Program-made: the position numbers and the translations under genes
Assembly: GCA_963575745.1 (NCBI GenBank)
Contig: CAUYUJ010004335.1
Coordinates: 1,280,707 to 1,344,706 of the forward strand
Source of the DNA: Prorocentrum cordatum
Lineage: Eukaryota > Sar > Dinophyceae > Prorocentrales > Prorocentraceae
Direction: 5' to 3'
Length of the DNA stretch: 64,000 bases
Shown: piece by piece, positions 11,336 through 23,625 of the stretch
How positions within the stretch are numbered: position 1 is the first letter of the stretch
Layout of the letters: each line of letters starts with the position of its first letter
The notes under the pieces: model-generated
What the model saw: only the letters and a program-made list of their open reading frames with translations
Told to the model about the DNA's origin: nothing
Databases searched by the model: none

Positions 11336-12482
11336 TCAGAAATGATCACTAAGGGGACGGGGGAAGTAGTTGGGAGCCGATCCTTCCAACATGGCCTGAT
11401 ATGGTCCGCCACCGCCCTTGCAGCGGTAGGTGTGTGTCGGGCCCTCTCGCTCCTTGCGAAGCATTAATTGGACCCCCCCAACGCATCGAGCCCAAGATGA
11501 GTTTATTTGCATCAGGCAGACACTGTGCCCAGATACGAGGTTGGGGGAGACCTTCAGTGCACTCCCCCCCCCCTGGCGCCCGCCCACCCCCCACCCGTGG
11601 ACGCCCGCCCGAGCGCGGTGGCGGAATCGCGCCGCAGCGCCACTGGATATCAAGGCCCGTCCTGCGGCCTTCATGGGCGCATGCTTGGATGTTGTAGGGC
11701 GCCCGCCCGAGAGGCCAAACTCACTGAAACACCTTGCACTGTTGTGATTATACTTAACTTCGCTACTCTGTAAAAAACACTCGAGACGGCCCCACAGGCC
11801 CCCAATGTCGCACCAAGCTGGCCCCCGAGGCAGCCAAGAGGGCCCAAGACGCCGCATGGCATCCCCAAGAAGAGAAGCTGGCCGTCGAGGCAGCGACGAA
11901 ACCCCCACGAGGCCCCCAAGAACCCCACGAGGCCCTAAGAGACCTCCAAAAGGCACCCAAGAGGCCTGAGACAGGCTCCCGAAATACCTAGAGACCCCCC
12001 TTTGGCCTCTTAGAGGCCCCTTACTCACGACCCAGGCACGGTGGCGACACGGGCTGAAGGCCACCAAACAAACGCGGTACAACACTTAGTGCCGTGAGTG
12101 TTGGGGAACTGCGAGCTGCCAGCTCCAATGATCAAAACAACGTCCCATCCACCCACGCACCCGCAACTGCTTAGCGAAACCCGAATGCTGGACTGCTTGG
12201 CAACTGCTTGGCGAGGACCCTTATCATGCAGATCCATGACTCGCGGGGGCGAATGGTTATGACGACATCGGCGATGAAGCCGACGAAGGTGATGACAATG
12301 GTTGTGGTGATGGTTGTGGTGTTGACGAAGGGGGTGACAACGACTATCACGATGGCAATACTACTGGCTACGGCGGTGATGGTGACGGCGACAACGGTGA
12401 TGCCGTGCGTGTTTGGTTACATTGACCTTAAAATATTTAGAAGGCCATGGTGTTATACTAGTTGTGGAATGCGCGTGCGAGG
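11336..12482. repeat. CCAAGAGGCCC block (11771-11975) and GTG/GAT-rich tract (12250-12410)
   Basis: 11336-11770 holds nothing I recognise. 11771-11975 is the CCAAGACGGCCC family in the same orientation as 1-680. 12250-12410 is a degenerate GATGGTTGTGGTG-like array that produces a short Val/Met/Thr-rich frame. Confidence 0.6.
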
Positions 12483-12748
12483 ACGCGCGCGTGCCCCGCA
12501 TGGTATCATTCAAAATTGGCCGGCGCGCGATGATTGCTAAATGCTTTCGCCATCCGCGCGCGTATGGCCTGCATGGTCTCGTTTGCCAGACTGGCAAACA
12601 ACGATCTTGTCATTTCAGCGAACACGCACCCAAGTCTGGCGTTTGTGTCTGAAAACAATGGCTACAGCTGATGTGTATAATACTGTGAAGCCCAACGGCT
12701 TTGGAGATGATCACACGTACGCGCGCGTTTGGCCCGCATGGTATCATC
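12483..12748. repeat. Three dispersed copies of a 28-bp GCGCGCG...GCATGGTATCAT motif
   Basis: Copies at about 12483, 12557 and 12720 share a GCGCGCG core, then TGGCC/GCATGGT and ATCATT/C. Spacing is irregular (74 and 163 bp), so this is not a simple tandem array. The surroundings lack a credible gene. Confidence 0.6.
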
Positions 12749-13689
12749 AAATACTTGTTGATCGGACATGCATCTGCAAAACCAAAGCGAGCGCCCGCAT
12801 ATTAGCATGTAGTATGGATGAAATTGGCAACGAGACTAGTTGAGATGGTACGAACTCACATTAGAGATGGATGAAAGTGGAGACTAAACATGAAGATTCC
12901 GCGGAACCGAGCCTCGGCCGAATCTGAGACTTAGATCAAAAACAGAATAGACGGCGCAATAAGAACAATTGGGAAACCATGGAACGCATGTGAAGTAAAA
13001 CGGCGACTGGAAAATGCGAAAACCCGATCCGGAAGGGAAGCCACAAGAAACCACAGGACGTCATAGACATGTAGGCGGCGACCGCAAACAAAAATGCGAA
13101 TTACACCCCAACGGTTTGGGAAGTCGCGGAAAGCCATGCGGCAACCAAAAAGTGCGACATACGGGCCCAGTTGTTGGTGATGCAAGGAATTTGCTTTGAG
13201 TGCAAGCACTGTTTGGAGAAAGCTGGTTCGAAGAATATTACACCCCGAAGGAGGCCCACAGACGTTTCCGACCCGACGGTCACCAAGCCTCGAGATCACA
13301 AGTGGACATGGCATCGGCAAAGGGCGGACTGCTACCTCGTCCAATTCGGACCGCTGCTACACCCCACGAAACCGATAGACGCATGTTGAGTTGTACTTTG
13401 AGCAGATACGATCAGACTTGCTGGACCAGCGCTAGGAGCAAGGGCCCTACGAGTCAAAGTAGCCAGGCCGAACGAATCAGCACGCCCCACCGATCCCCAC
13501 CGTCCCCTCATGGCATTGGAATGGTGTGTGTCACAAGTTGGCATTGGGATGGAAAAACAGTTCCACCTTGCGAAGGGAAGACATTCGCGTGCACCCCCGC
13601 CTCCGACGACCCGGTGAAGGGACAGCTGAGCAGGCCGCGCAAATGTGGAAGCGGACTGTCAAGAGATCCTTGCGCGGCGCTGCGTCGGG
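12749..13689. other. No recognisable feature
   Basis: Mixed-composition sequence with only short overlapping frames; no domain, RNA gene or clear repeat seen. Confidence 0.5.
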
Positions 13690-14160
13690 AGCACGATTTA
13701 GCGCTCTCCTGGGCGGCCAAATTTCCAATGAGCGCGGCAAAGTCGAAGCAATGCGCGCCGCCGACGCGCGGCCCCGCTGCCACTGCCGCTTGCATTGGTT
13801 TCGGCGATCGAAACATGCGCCGCGGCCACGCAGGAACGCCACTTCCAAGCAACATGTGCACGGAGCTTTGACGACAGCGACAAGTGGCTCGTTCGCGCGG
13901 GGCCCCGAAACTTGGCGAGTGACACCTACACGCCGCGCCCACGCGGGAGCGCCACTTTCAGGCGAAATCTGCGCAGGGCCGCAGCGAGAGCGGCATCTTC
14001 GTCCGCTCGCGCGTCAACGCATTGGGGTGCGCAACATGTGCGCCGCGTCCAAGCGGGAGCTCAACTCTCAGGGAAAAGAAGCGCGGCGCACAAGCGAAAG
14101 CGGCATTTCGCCCTTTCGCGTGCGATGCGCGCCGCGTCCCGTTCTTGTCCATGTTGAAAG
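13690..14160. repeat. Degenerate minisatellite of about 110 bp, three to four copies
   Basis: Units near 13815, 13928 and 14034 share CGCCGCG-CCACGCGGGAGCGCCACT and a GAAA/GCGC-rich partner. A 357-aa plus-strand frame crossing it is most likely a by-product. Confidence 0.55.
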
Positions 14161-14467
14161 GAAAACGTCGACTTTGCTTCGGCTTCAAAAACTCGGGTGG
14201 GGCGTCCCAGATTTGGTGGGGGGCGATCGACCAGCTCGGTGGCAAAGTAGGGGTAGATTTTCAGAAGGAATAAGGACAGGGCATATCTTAGGAACGGCTA
14301 GGACTGCTGGGACTGCGACTGCGAATGGCATCGGGCATATCAGCAGGACCCTCGAAGGAACGAAGAAACAGGGGGAATATCATCCTCCCTCCATCCTCCT
14401 CCTTCCTGCTCCGCCCGCGCTTCTTCTCGGGAGGAGGGAGGCCCCCTGCGGCGCAAAAGCTCCACGC

Positions 14468-14680
14468 CTGCTGACTGTTAAAGACCTCGTCGTCCTTCGC
14501 CAGCTGCCTCGCGCGCACCCTGGCTCCACCTCTCCCGAGAGAAGGGGTGCGGATCGAAAAAGGAGCAGGCGGTGCCATACCTCCTCTTGGACAGCGTGAA
14601 GTCTGACAAGCCCAGCTGGCAGCAAGGAACATCGTGCAAACCACGCCTACCCACAAGTTCTCGTGCAACGTCGAGCACAG
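14468..14680 (-). CDS. Caspase-fold (C14) peptidase-like gene, predicted C-terminal exons
   Basis: Three short segments read as exons: 14651-14680 (10 codons, LCSTLHENLW; acceptor TAG, donor GTAGGC), 14581-14615 (LGLSDFTLSKR; acceptor CAG, donor GTATGG) and 14468-14519 (VRARQLAKDDEVFNSQQ; acceptor CAG, donor GCGTGG of the GC class used by dinoflagellates). Phases agree across all junctions and with the exon at 15121-15235. The content resembles the end of metacaspase p10 domains, where a Pro-x-Leu-x-x-Ser stretch and an aromatic strand close the fold. Weak points: the first intron would be only 35 nt, and an unspliced frame also crosses the region. Confidence is moderate for coding and lower for exact borders. 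Confidence 0.4.
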
Positions 14681-14939
14681 CTACGTCCTCTCCGTCCTCT
14701 CCGTCCTCCCTGCTGTGTCCTTTCAAACTCCTGCCCTTCATTTTCCTCTACTCACTGCTGCTTCTGCTCCGTCTCCTGTCCTTCTCCACATCCTTCTTCA
14801 ACCCCCTTTTCCTCTCCCTATCCTCCAGAACTTGATCCGGATCCTCCTCCTCCTCCTCCACCTCATCTACTCTTGCTCCTCCTCCTGCTCCACCGTCCTC
14901 CTCCTCCTCCTCCTCATCATCATCACCATCATCATCCAT

Positions 14940-14973
<34 letters not shown>

Positions 14974-15120
14974 AGTCAGTTAGTCAGTGAATCATTCATT
15001 CATTCACCACCACCACCATCATATGTATCGTCATCACCATCCCGCTGCTCAAACTCCTCTTCCTCCTCCTCGGCCTCTTGCTGCTGTTCCTAGTCTCCTC
15101 CTTCTCATCCTCCTCCTCAC
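14681..15120 (-). other. Putative intron, purine-rich on the sense (minus) strand
   Basis: Bounded on the minus strand by GTGAGG at 15120 and TAG at 14681. Contains CTC/TCC-rich sequence (14740-14930), a CAT run and a TCAG tetranucleotide run at 14940-14990 as read on the plus strand. No independent gene seen. Confidence 0.4.
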
Positions 15121-15235
15121 CAGCCGCGGGCGCTTGTTGTACAGCTGGGCAATGGAGTACTCCTCCACCCCCTCCCGCTGCAACTCCTCGATGGCCATGA
15201 GGAGCGAATGTGTCCAGATGCCACCCTGCGGCGGA
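15121..15235 (-). CDS. Caspase-fold (C14) peptidase-like gene, p10-type exon
   Basis: A 115-nt segment preceded by CCAG and followed by GTGAGG on the minus strand encodes one split-codon base plus 38 codons with mostly G/C third positions, including QGGIWTHSLLMAIEEL and YSIAQLYNK. In metacaspases and related C14 enzymes the p10 part has a Gly-Gly-x-(F/W)-T-x-x-(L/F)-L strand and helix in this position, so I read this as a p10 core. It would follow the exon at 22775-23025, which ends in the matching phase. Caspase-fold proteases cut after basic or acidic residues and act in stress and cell-death pathways; the specificity here cannot be seen. The family call rests mainly on the separate Cys exon at 52670-52741. 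Confidence 0.5.
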
Positions 15236-15644
15236 CTGGTTTATTCCTCCTACGTCCATCGTGAACCCTCATTATGTCCTTGCGTACTCCTGTCCCTCAT
15301 CCTCCTAGCCCTCCTCTTCACTCCTCATCCCGGTTTCCCCCTCCTTCTCCCCCTCCTGGTCTTCATTATAGTTGTCCTCCTCGTCTTCGTGATTATGTTC
15401 CTGCTCCTGCTCCCTCTTCTGTTCATGTCGTTCCTCCTCGTTGTCATCTTCCGAAATTCCCTCCCCTCCATCATTGTCATAATAGTACCAGTTCTCGTCT
15501 TACAGTCATCCCCATTATCGGAGGTGAGGGGGTGGGATCGAAGTGGAACGGAGAGCCCCCCTACCGGGAAAACGGTTTCGGTTTCGTGTTCGTGCGTGCC
15601 GTGCGTGCAGGCGAGGCGAAGCTGCGTGGGCGGGCGAGAGGAAA
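15236..15644. other. CT-rich filler
   Basis: Plus-strand CTCCTC/CTTC-rich sequence typical of the purine/pyrimidine-skewed spacers around the caspase-like exons. No gene seen. Confidence 0.5.
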
Positions 15645-15815
15645 GGCTCCTGGCGCGGCCGGGCCAAATGACTCCCTTCCGGCAACCGGTGCCGCGCGGT
15701 GTCCCGCCGGTGTCCCGCTGTGGCTGAGGCGCGGCCGGACCAAATGACTCCCTTCCAGCGTCCAGTGCCGCGCGGAGTCCTGACGGTGTCCCGCCGGTGT
15801 CCCGTCGGTGTCCCG
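15645..15815. repeat. 76-bp duplication ending in GTGTCCCGCCG decamers
   Basis: GGCGCGGCCGGGCCAAATGA near 15653 is repeated near 15729, each copy followed by GTGTCCCGCCGGTGTCCCG. The GTCCCG phrase then punctuates the adjoining GAT array. Confidence 0.75.
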
Positions 15816-15889
15816 ATGATGATAATGATAATGATAATGATGATGATGATGATGACGATGATAATGATGATGATGTTGATGATGCTGAC

Positions 15890-15921
<32 letters not shown>

Positions 15922-16850
15922 CGATGATGATGGTGATGGTGGTGATGATGGTATCCCGATGATGATGATGCTGATGATGATGATGTTGACGATTTTGATG
16001 ATGCTGATGGTGATGATGATGGCCATGGTGGTGATGATGATGGTGTCCCGATGATGATGATGATGATGATGATGTTGTTGATGATGCTGATGATGATGAA
16101 GATGATGATGATGGTGTCCCGATGATGGAGGTTGATGATCCTGATGATGTTGATGCTGATGAGATGATGAGATGATGATGATGCTGATGATGAAGATGAT
16201 GATGATGGTGTCCATATGATGATGGTGATGATGAGGTTGATGACGATGCTGTTGATGATGATGGTGGTGATGATGATGATGACGGTGTCCCGATGATGAT
16301 GATGATGATGATGTTGATGATGATGATGATCACGATGATGGTGTCCCGGTGATGATGATGATGATGTTGATGATGATTATGATGATGAGGTGATGATGAT
16401 GATTTTGATGATGGTGGCCCGATGATGATGATGCTGATGATGATGATGGTGTCCCGATGGTGATTATGATGACGATGGTGATGATGATGATGGTAACGAT
16501 GGTGATGGTGTCCCGATGATGTTGATGTTGTTGGTGATGATGATGTTGTTGATGATGGTGTCCCGATGATGATGATGATGATGTTGATGATGTTGTTCAT
16601 GATGATGGTGATGAGATGATGATGATGATGATGATGGTGATGTTATGATGCTGATGATGATGGTGGTGTCCCGATGATGATGGTGTTGATGATGATGGTG
16701 ACGATGATGGTGTCCCGATGATGATAATGATGGTGATGATGATGTTGATGATGTTGATGAGGTGATGGTGATGATGGTTTCCCGATGATGATGATGTTGA
16801 TGACGTTGATGACGATGATGTTGATGATGATGATGATGATGTTGATTGTC
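15816..16850. repeat. GAT microsatellite punctuated by GTCCCGATG
   Basis: About 1 kb of GATGATGAT/GATGTTGAT with GTGTCCCGATG inserted at least twelve times, spaced roughly 50-170 bp (for example near 16046, 16117, 16288, 16451, 16511, 16560, 16669, 16711). Long His- or Met-rich frames here are shadows. Confidence 0.9.
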
Positions 16851-17065
16851 AGATCGATTGTGATATCGATAGTGAGATCGATAGTGAGACCGAGTGTGAG
16901 ATCGATAGTGAGATCGATAGTGAGATCGATTGTGAGATCGATAGTCAGATGGATTGTAAGATCGATCGAATGACATAGATCGAGTGAGATCGATTGTGAG
17001 ATCGATCAAGTGAGATCGATCGAGCGAGACCGAGAGTGAGATCGATAGTGACACCGATCGAGTGA
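16851..17065. repeat. TGAGATCGATAG short tandem repeat
   Basis: Degenerate 12-mers, the reverse complement of the family at 3836-4186. Confidence 0.85.
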
Positions 17066-17373
17066 GACGTTGGTTCCTCCCCCCCCCGAACCTCCTTATC
17101 ACACGAAGGGTGGTCGTATAGGTAGACTATTCACCCTGCTCCTGTTCATCCTCCACTCTTTCCTCAATCTGCTCGTGTTCGTCCTAGTCGTCCTCCTCAT
17201 CCTGCTCCTCCCTCTTCATCATCGTTCCGCTCCTCCTCCTCCTCCTCCTCCTCCTCCTCCTCCTCATCATCATCATCCACTCAGTCTGTGAACGTCGGAC
17301 CGACGAGTCTTCAGCTGCACCGTTAAAGCAGCTCATGCTGTGCAGCTTGGCCAACTGATGGCCCATTCCGGCT

Positions 17374-17455
17374 CAAGGAGAGCTGCTGATCGAGCGGTCC
17401 AACAAGAAGCTCTGCCGAGAGATTCACAACACCAAAACGTCCCTGGTCCGCGCTT
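17374..17455 (+). other. Exon-like island, plus strand
   Basis: After CTCAAG, a frame with predominantly G/C third positions encodes ELLIERSNKKLCREIHNTK and ends near GTCCGCG, surrounded by CTCCTC-rich sequence (17110-17275 and 17460-17515). The peptide is amphipathic and could form a coiled coil. The other strand also has a short open frame. No homologue recognised; an exon of an unknown gene or chance. Confidence 0.25.
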
Positions 17456-17819
17456 CCTCATCTTGCTCATCATAATCCTCCTCCTTCTCCTCCTCCTCCT
17501 TTTCCTCCTCTCCGGACTGCAGCCAAACGATAGAGTTGCGCACCACCCTGCAATGATCCCTGGCTGGGATCTTTCGCGGACTTACTGTATCTCTGTATCC
17601 TGTATCCTCCATTTCTTCCGCTCCTCCTCAACGTTTTTGGCATCTTCCTCCTCCTCCTCCTCCTCCTCCTCCTCCTCCTCCTCCTTCTCATCCCGCTCGT
17701 CTCCGCCCCAATGACCCTCAAAAACAAACTCCTCCGCACTATCCCCTACTCATCCCTCCTTATTTACCCTTCCGCTCCCACTCCCCACTCATGCCAAATC
17801 CATATCATCATGCCAAGCA
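17456..17819. other. CTC-rich spacer
   Basis: Pyrimidine-rich sequence with a (CTC)n run at about 17650-17682. No gene seen. Confidence 0.5.
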
Positions 17820-17994
17820 TTAAAAGATTCAACATGTTCAACAGCGTCATCATTTTGAGCACCGTCGTCATCATCATCATTATCAGCATCATCAGCAGCA
17901 GCAGCATCAGCATCACCATCATAACCACCATGACCATCAACATCATCATCAGCAGCAGCATCATCAGCATCATCATCATCAGCATCATTATCAG

Positions 17995-18037
<43 letters not shown>

Positions 18038-18478
18038 ATCATCACCATCAGCATCATCATACGCATCATCAGCATCATCATCGTCGTCGCCATCAGCATC
18101 GTCATCATCATCGTCATCATCATCATCAGCAGCATCATCATCATAATCATCATCAGCATCAACACTATCAGAAACATCATCATCACCAACAACATCAGCA
18201 TCACCATCATCATCATCATCAGCATCATCAGCATCGCCATCATCATAATAATCAGCATCAGCATCATCATGATCATCATCACCACCACAACAGTAATCAT
18301 CATCATCAGCATCATCAGCATCATCATCATCATCATCATCGTCATCAGCATCGTAATCGTAATCATCGTACTCACCCTCATCCTCTTCATCATCATCAGC
18401 ATCATCATCACCAGCAGCATCACAATCATCAGCATCAGCAACAGCAGCAGCATCTTCATCGTCATCGTCATCATCGGC
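17820..18478. repeat. CAT/CAG imperfect microsatellite
   Basis: Plus strand CATCATCAT with CAG and CAC interruptions. It gives Ile/Ser-, Met-rich and Asp/Ala-rich frames on the two strands, all shadows. Confidence 0.95.
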
Positions 18479-19229
18479 GGCGGCGGTCGCGACTACTCGT
18501 GGCTTCGCGGGAGCAAGGACGCTCATTCTCGTGGAGGTGGCCCCTCTTGTCAAAACAGCCTTCGCAGCGCTTTATCCGTGTGTCGATCCCTGCGATGACC
18601 GAATCCGCCCATCACGCACTTCGTGCCTCCTGCACTCCAAAGGCCTTCGGGGGGCCCGATTCCCCAAAGGACGCCAACACTGCCCTCCAAAGAAAACGGC
18701 CCGAGAATTGCGCACTCGTTTTCCCTTTTGGGGGCCCGCCGTGAGCTGCACCCTGTGGGTTCAATAATGGAGCGGACCAACCTGAGCCCTGCCAACGTTG
18801 GGTAAAAGACTGCTGGAAAGACAGTCGGAGTGGACGGGCCCGACAGACTCCCCCGACCAGACTCTTGTCACTCTTCGTCCGATTCCGACTCGTACACATA
18901 CTCACCATCACTCCTTCTCATCCACCCCGTTCTACTCCTCTACCGCATCGTCATACTCCCCATTCTACGTTAGACCAACATAAGCCTCAGGGTTGTTGCC
19001 CTTTGGAAGGAAAAATGCTGGTAGATGTAAAACAGACTTGGCGTAGAACCACTGGCAGCCGACCTGGCAGGCGCCGCGGCATATGAATGAAATTAAGTAG
19101 GGCGAAAAGTAGAAAAAAAATAGCAGGCGCTTGCCAGCTCGGCTATCCTGACCTTTGGTGTTTCACAGCCTCCACCTCCTCACCTCAGCGTTACCCGATG
19201 TATGCTAGCTCAATAGATGCAAGGCTAGC
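18479..19229. other. Non-repetitive spacer with an ambiguous coding-like segment
   Basis: 18490-18610 is open in more than one frame. The minus strand reads KRCEGCFDKRGHLHENERPC, with a C-x2-C and His/Cys spacing like a small zinc motif, and the plus strand reads GARTLILVEVAPLVKTAF. I cannot choose. The remainder holds nothing recognised. Confidence 0.3.
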
Positions 19230-20990
19230 ACGCTGGCCCGAACGATGCCAGCAGTAAAGGTAGGTGTGCAAAGTAGCCTTGGTAGCTGCAAGGGCTCAGT
19301 GCAGGGCTGACACGGTCTGCGTTGGGTGGTCCAAGTTCAAGTTTAGGGCTGCTACCCGTACAGACAAGTGAGAGAAAAGTCTGGCAGAAACGATGCGGGG
19401 CTGGCACATAGGTGCGAGCTGCCCCAAAGTATGCAATCCTGGGGCCACCCCTGTTCAAGTAAGGGCGAACCCAACCCCACCTATCCACATCCATCCCCCA
19501 AGCCCACGCGTGCGACCGTAACAGAAGAGGTGTTGTCAGGAGGAGCTGCAGGTGAGAGGTAAAACTAGAAAGGTATACCGTACGCTGAAGGGTGTGGGGC
19601 AGGCACCATAAGCGCAGCCGCCCCACTGTAATACCAGAAGTGGCTGGCAAAAGAGTTGCGGGGCTTGCACGGTGAGGGCGAATCGCCCCAGAATAATGCA
19701 ATCCTGGGGCTGCTACCCGTGCTCGTGCAAGAGTGGACTCACACCCCGCCCTGAACTGTATGCAGGAACGGTTGAAAGTGGTTGGCTAATTGCGTAGGGC
19801 AAGCGGTGATGGGCGACTGTCCCAGGAAACAGAATAATGCAATCCTGGGACTTACCCTTGACTAGACAAAGCGAAGTGATCATGCGAGGAATGGCTGCGA
19901 GAAGAGACGTGGGGCTGGCAAATGAAGTGCGAACTACCCCGAAATATGCAATACTGGGGCTGCTACCTTTGCTTGGGTAAAGTGAACTTCCTCGCCGACC
20001 AAGCCTCCACCTCAATACCCTCCACAGTCCCCCAAGCACGTTGTCTGCGACCGTTACGGAGCAGGTGCTGTCAGTACGAGCTGCAGGTGAGAGAGTAAAA
20101 TTAAAGAGGTGGTCTGTATGTTGCAGGTTGGCTTAGAACGGCAGGCAGAAAGGTTGCGGGGCAGGCACCATAAGTGCAGTTGCCCCATGAAAAAGTGAGA
20201 GAGGCTGGCGTAAGAGATCTGGTGGGGGCTAGCTCAGTTATTGTGAGACGTCCCAAGTTGATGCTGAACTGTAGCACGACGGCTTAAAGTGCTTGGCTGA
20301 GTGTGCGGGGCAGGCGCTGAAGGGCTTCGATCCCAGACAAAAACGAAGATTGGAATGCAACCCTGGGACTTACCATTGGCTAGGCAAAGCGAGGTGATAA
20401 TGCGAGGAGTGGTTGCAAGAAGGGATCTGGGGCTGGCACATGAAATGCGAAATGCCCCGAAGTAGTGCAATATTGGGCTTGCTACCCTTGCTTGAATAAA
20501 CAGTGAATGCCCCCATCCTCTTACCGCCAACCCTGCCCATCCCGCATGTCCAATTGTATGGGTATAAATCTGTGGGGTTGGCACAATATGTGCTGGCTGG
20601 CCCATTGGTAGCAATCGTTGGGCCACTGTCCATGTAAGCTTAGATACGCCAGCGCGAACAGTGTCAGAACCTGCGCGGGAGAGGTGGAGTGAACAAAAAA
20701 AATCAAAGATGCCAAGGAGGAGTATGCGATAGAGGACGGGGACTGAGCTGTATGCGGTGGGGAGGCTTGAAACTGGCTGGCGGATGGCGTGGGCCTTGCG
20801 CGGATGGGTTTCTGCCCGAAACAAAGTATGGAATGCAGTCCTGGGGTTGCTACCATTGACAAAGCAAGGCGGTCCCCCACCACAAGACTTAATCATGCGA
20901 TGGTAGGTGTCTGGGCTGCTACCCCAGAAAGTGTCAATGGAATGTCAGTCTGGGGCTGCTGCCCGTGCCTAGAAAAGGCGATTCTCCAGC
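19230..20990. repeat. Degenerate tandem repeat with GCAATCCTGGGGCTGCTACCC core
   Basis: At least nine variants of the core (near 19433, 19699, 19842, 19947, 20357, 20468, 20834 and 20947) alternate with GCGGGGCTGGCACATGAGGTGCGA-like sequence. Spacing varies (about 105-270 bp, larger gaps where units are missing). No gene supported. Confidence 0.7.
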
Positions 20991-21554
20991 GTGGTTGTGA
21001 AAAAAAATGTGTTTACCAACCCTCTTCGTCATCATCATCAGCATCCTCCTCCTCATCATCATCCTCTTCCTCCTTCGTACATACACTTTTCCTCCGGCGC
21101 TGGTTGCGAAGCCCGAACATCACAAGGTTCGGCCGCTGCTGACCGACAGCCCCGTAGCCCACAAGTCCGCCCTGCCGAGTCCCGACCGCTCATGCGGCCA
21201 ACGCCATCCGACCGCCCACGACACTCCCCCATGTCCTCCTCCTGCGCCCGTCTGTCCGACCGAAATCGTCATGGTCGATGCCCTTGGCGCCGTCGGCCCT
21301 GCTCCGCCCGCGAAGCCGAACACCTCGAAGGGGGGCCCCTGAACATGGGAGCGGCTCTCAGTCGATGTATGTCTGCGGGCCGACAACTGATTGGCCCAAG
21401 CCGCCGGCATACTGCGGAGCAGGTGCCCCCTGCCACCCGTACGGTGGCAACGTGCCATGTTGGCGGAGCACGTCCGAGCCGCCCCTTGGGGCCAGTAGCC
21501 GTGGGTCAACGGCAGACGAGGCAGGGCACCAGGCGCCAACACGCCAGTGTTCCG
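20991..21554. other. Spacer, no recognisable feature
   Basis: Starts with a CATCATCCTCCTC tract (21025-21075), then mixed GC-rich sequence without a supported gene. Confidence 0.45.
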
Positions 21555-22735
21555 AACGCCTCATCTTCGCCATCATCATCACCACCATCACCAACAGCAT
21601 CATCACCATCACCATCATCATCACCATCATCGACATCATCATCACTTTGACCACCACCACCATCAGCATCAACATCCTCATCATCATCAACAGCGGCGAC
21701 ACGGGCGGCAGCAACAACATCTGCATCGTCACCAACATCATCACCAGCATCAGCACCATCAACATCCTCAGCATCATAATAACTAACACAAGGACAGCCG
21801 CACCATCGTCGCAACCATCACCATCGCCCTCATCATCACCGTCCTTATCCTCCTCATATCATCCCCATCAGCATCACCACAATAATCACCAAAATCACAA
21901 CCACACGTCATTACCACCACCAGCGCCATCATCATAATCGTAATCGCAATCATTCTTACCATCCTCGCCATCATCATCTGCATTATCATAATCATCGTCA
22001 TCACCACCGGCATCATTACACTCAGCGTAGTCATAAACGGTATAACCATCGCCATCGTCACCAACACCATGACCAGCATCATCACCAGCATCAACATCCG
22101 CACCATCGTCACCCGCATCGGAATCATCATGTTCAACAACGGCAACATCAACAGCATCATCATCGGCATCAGCATTGACATAATCCTCAGAATCATCACA
22201 ATCGTCGTCGCGTGGTGAACATCATCACCATCAAAATAGTCATCATCGGCGTCAACGTCATCATCAACATCATCGTCGTTGTCACCATCATCATCGGCAT
22301 CCTCATCCTCAACCTCACCCTACATGATCGTATTTCTCCCCATCATCATTGTCATCACCATCAGCAGCAACATTGGCCTCATCATCATCACCGCCATCAA
22401 CATCAGCATCACCACCAGCATCATCAGCACCAACATCAGCATGGCCCACATCAGAACCGTCATCACCATCAGCATCGTCATCTCGGCGGTCGTAATCATC
22501 GTCAGCATCACCATCATCGCCAGCATCACCATCCGCATCATCATCATCGTAGTCAGCATCATTGTCAGCAGCATCATCATCATATTCATTAGCAGCATCA
22601 CCATAATCACCATCGCCACCGTCATCGTATCAGCAACATTATCGTCAGCCGCATCGTTCTCGTCATCAGCATCGTCACCCTCATCCTCAGCCGAATCCTA
22701 CTCCTCATCCTCATCCCCCTCCTCCTCCTCCTCCT
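21555..22735. repeat. CAT/CAC/GTC imperfect microsatellite
   Basis: Plus-strand CATCATCACCATC with frequent substitutions, ending in (CTC)n at 22712-22738. Long His/Ile/Met frames are shadows. Confidence 0.95.
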
Positions 22736-22774
22736 CCTGCAAAGGCGAAGCAGTTCTCTACATAAACGCCACAC

Positions 22775-23025
22775 CCCCTGAGTTTGTCCAGCGACGCGAC
22801 GATGATGCAGCCGAGCGCGACGACACGGTAGCGCTCATCCGCCGCGCCCCAGAGCCCGCTCGAAGCGCCGCCCGGCCGGCTAGCCGGCGAGCTCGGCCGC
22901 CAGCGCAGCCCGGGCCGCCAGCCCGCGCTCCTCAGCTGGCGCGCGGTGGCGCGGTAGAGGGCCACGCTCAGTTCGGCCTCCCAGCACCGCGCGGCCGTTT
23001 CGGCCTCTGGGCCGTGGCCCAGTCC
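22775..23025 (-). CDS. Caspase-fold peptidase-like gene, predicted middle exon
   Basis: On the minus strand, after CGCGCAG, 251 nt stay open with almost only G/C third positions and then meet GTGTGG as a donor. The peptide includes EAETAARCWEAELSVALYR and, near its end, RYRVVALGCIIVASLDK. In metacaspases the strand just before the p10 Gly-Gly block contains a Gly-Cys and a Ser-x-Asp, so the last part is compatible, though not diagnostic. It starts in phase 0, as the 52670-52741 exon ends, and finishes in phase 2, as the 15121-15235 exon requires. The plus strand also has an open frame here (KGEAVLYINATPPEF), with poorer codon bias. Gene membership is inference. Confidence 0.4.
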
Positions 23026-23100
23026 CTGCGCGCGGTCCCGCGCGAGCCAGCGCCCTCCTCTTCATCCTCATCCTCATGCTCATCCTCCTCCTCATCCTCT

Positions 23101-23625
23101 TCTTATTGTTTTTATTACTATCATTACTATTATTACTAGTATTACTATTGTTATTAGTATTGATGTTATTATTATTGTTATTATTTTCAGTTTTAGTATG
23201 ATTATGGATATTAGTATTACTGATATTATTACTATTATTATTATCACTATTAGTATTATTATTATGATTTTGATTATTCGTATTACTATTATTAGTATGA
23301 ATTTTAGAATTATTATTAGTCGTAGTATGATTATTCTTCTCGTTATTATTGTTATGATTATTCGTAGTATTCTTATTTGTATCATTATTATTATCATTAT
23401 TTGTCGACGTATCATTCTTATTCTTTTTCGCATTATTATCATTATCATTGTTTAATTAGCTTTATTATGATTATTACTGTTTCACATCACTATGATTATG
23501 ATTATTAATACTACTCGTATTTTTACTTGCAATATTAATCCGATTATTAGTACTAGTATGTTTCTTATTATTATGTTTCTTATTATGGATATAATTATCA
23601 TCATTATTAGCATCAGGAATTATTA
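23101..23625. repeat. ATT/ATTATT-rich low-GC island
   Basis: TATTATTGTTATTATTATT-like sequence, sharply AT-rich in an otherwise GC-rich window. No gene supported. Confidence 0.9.
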
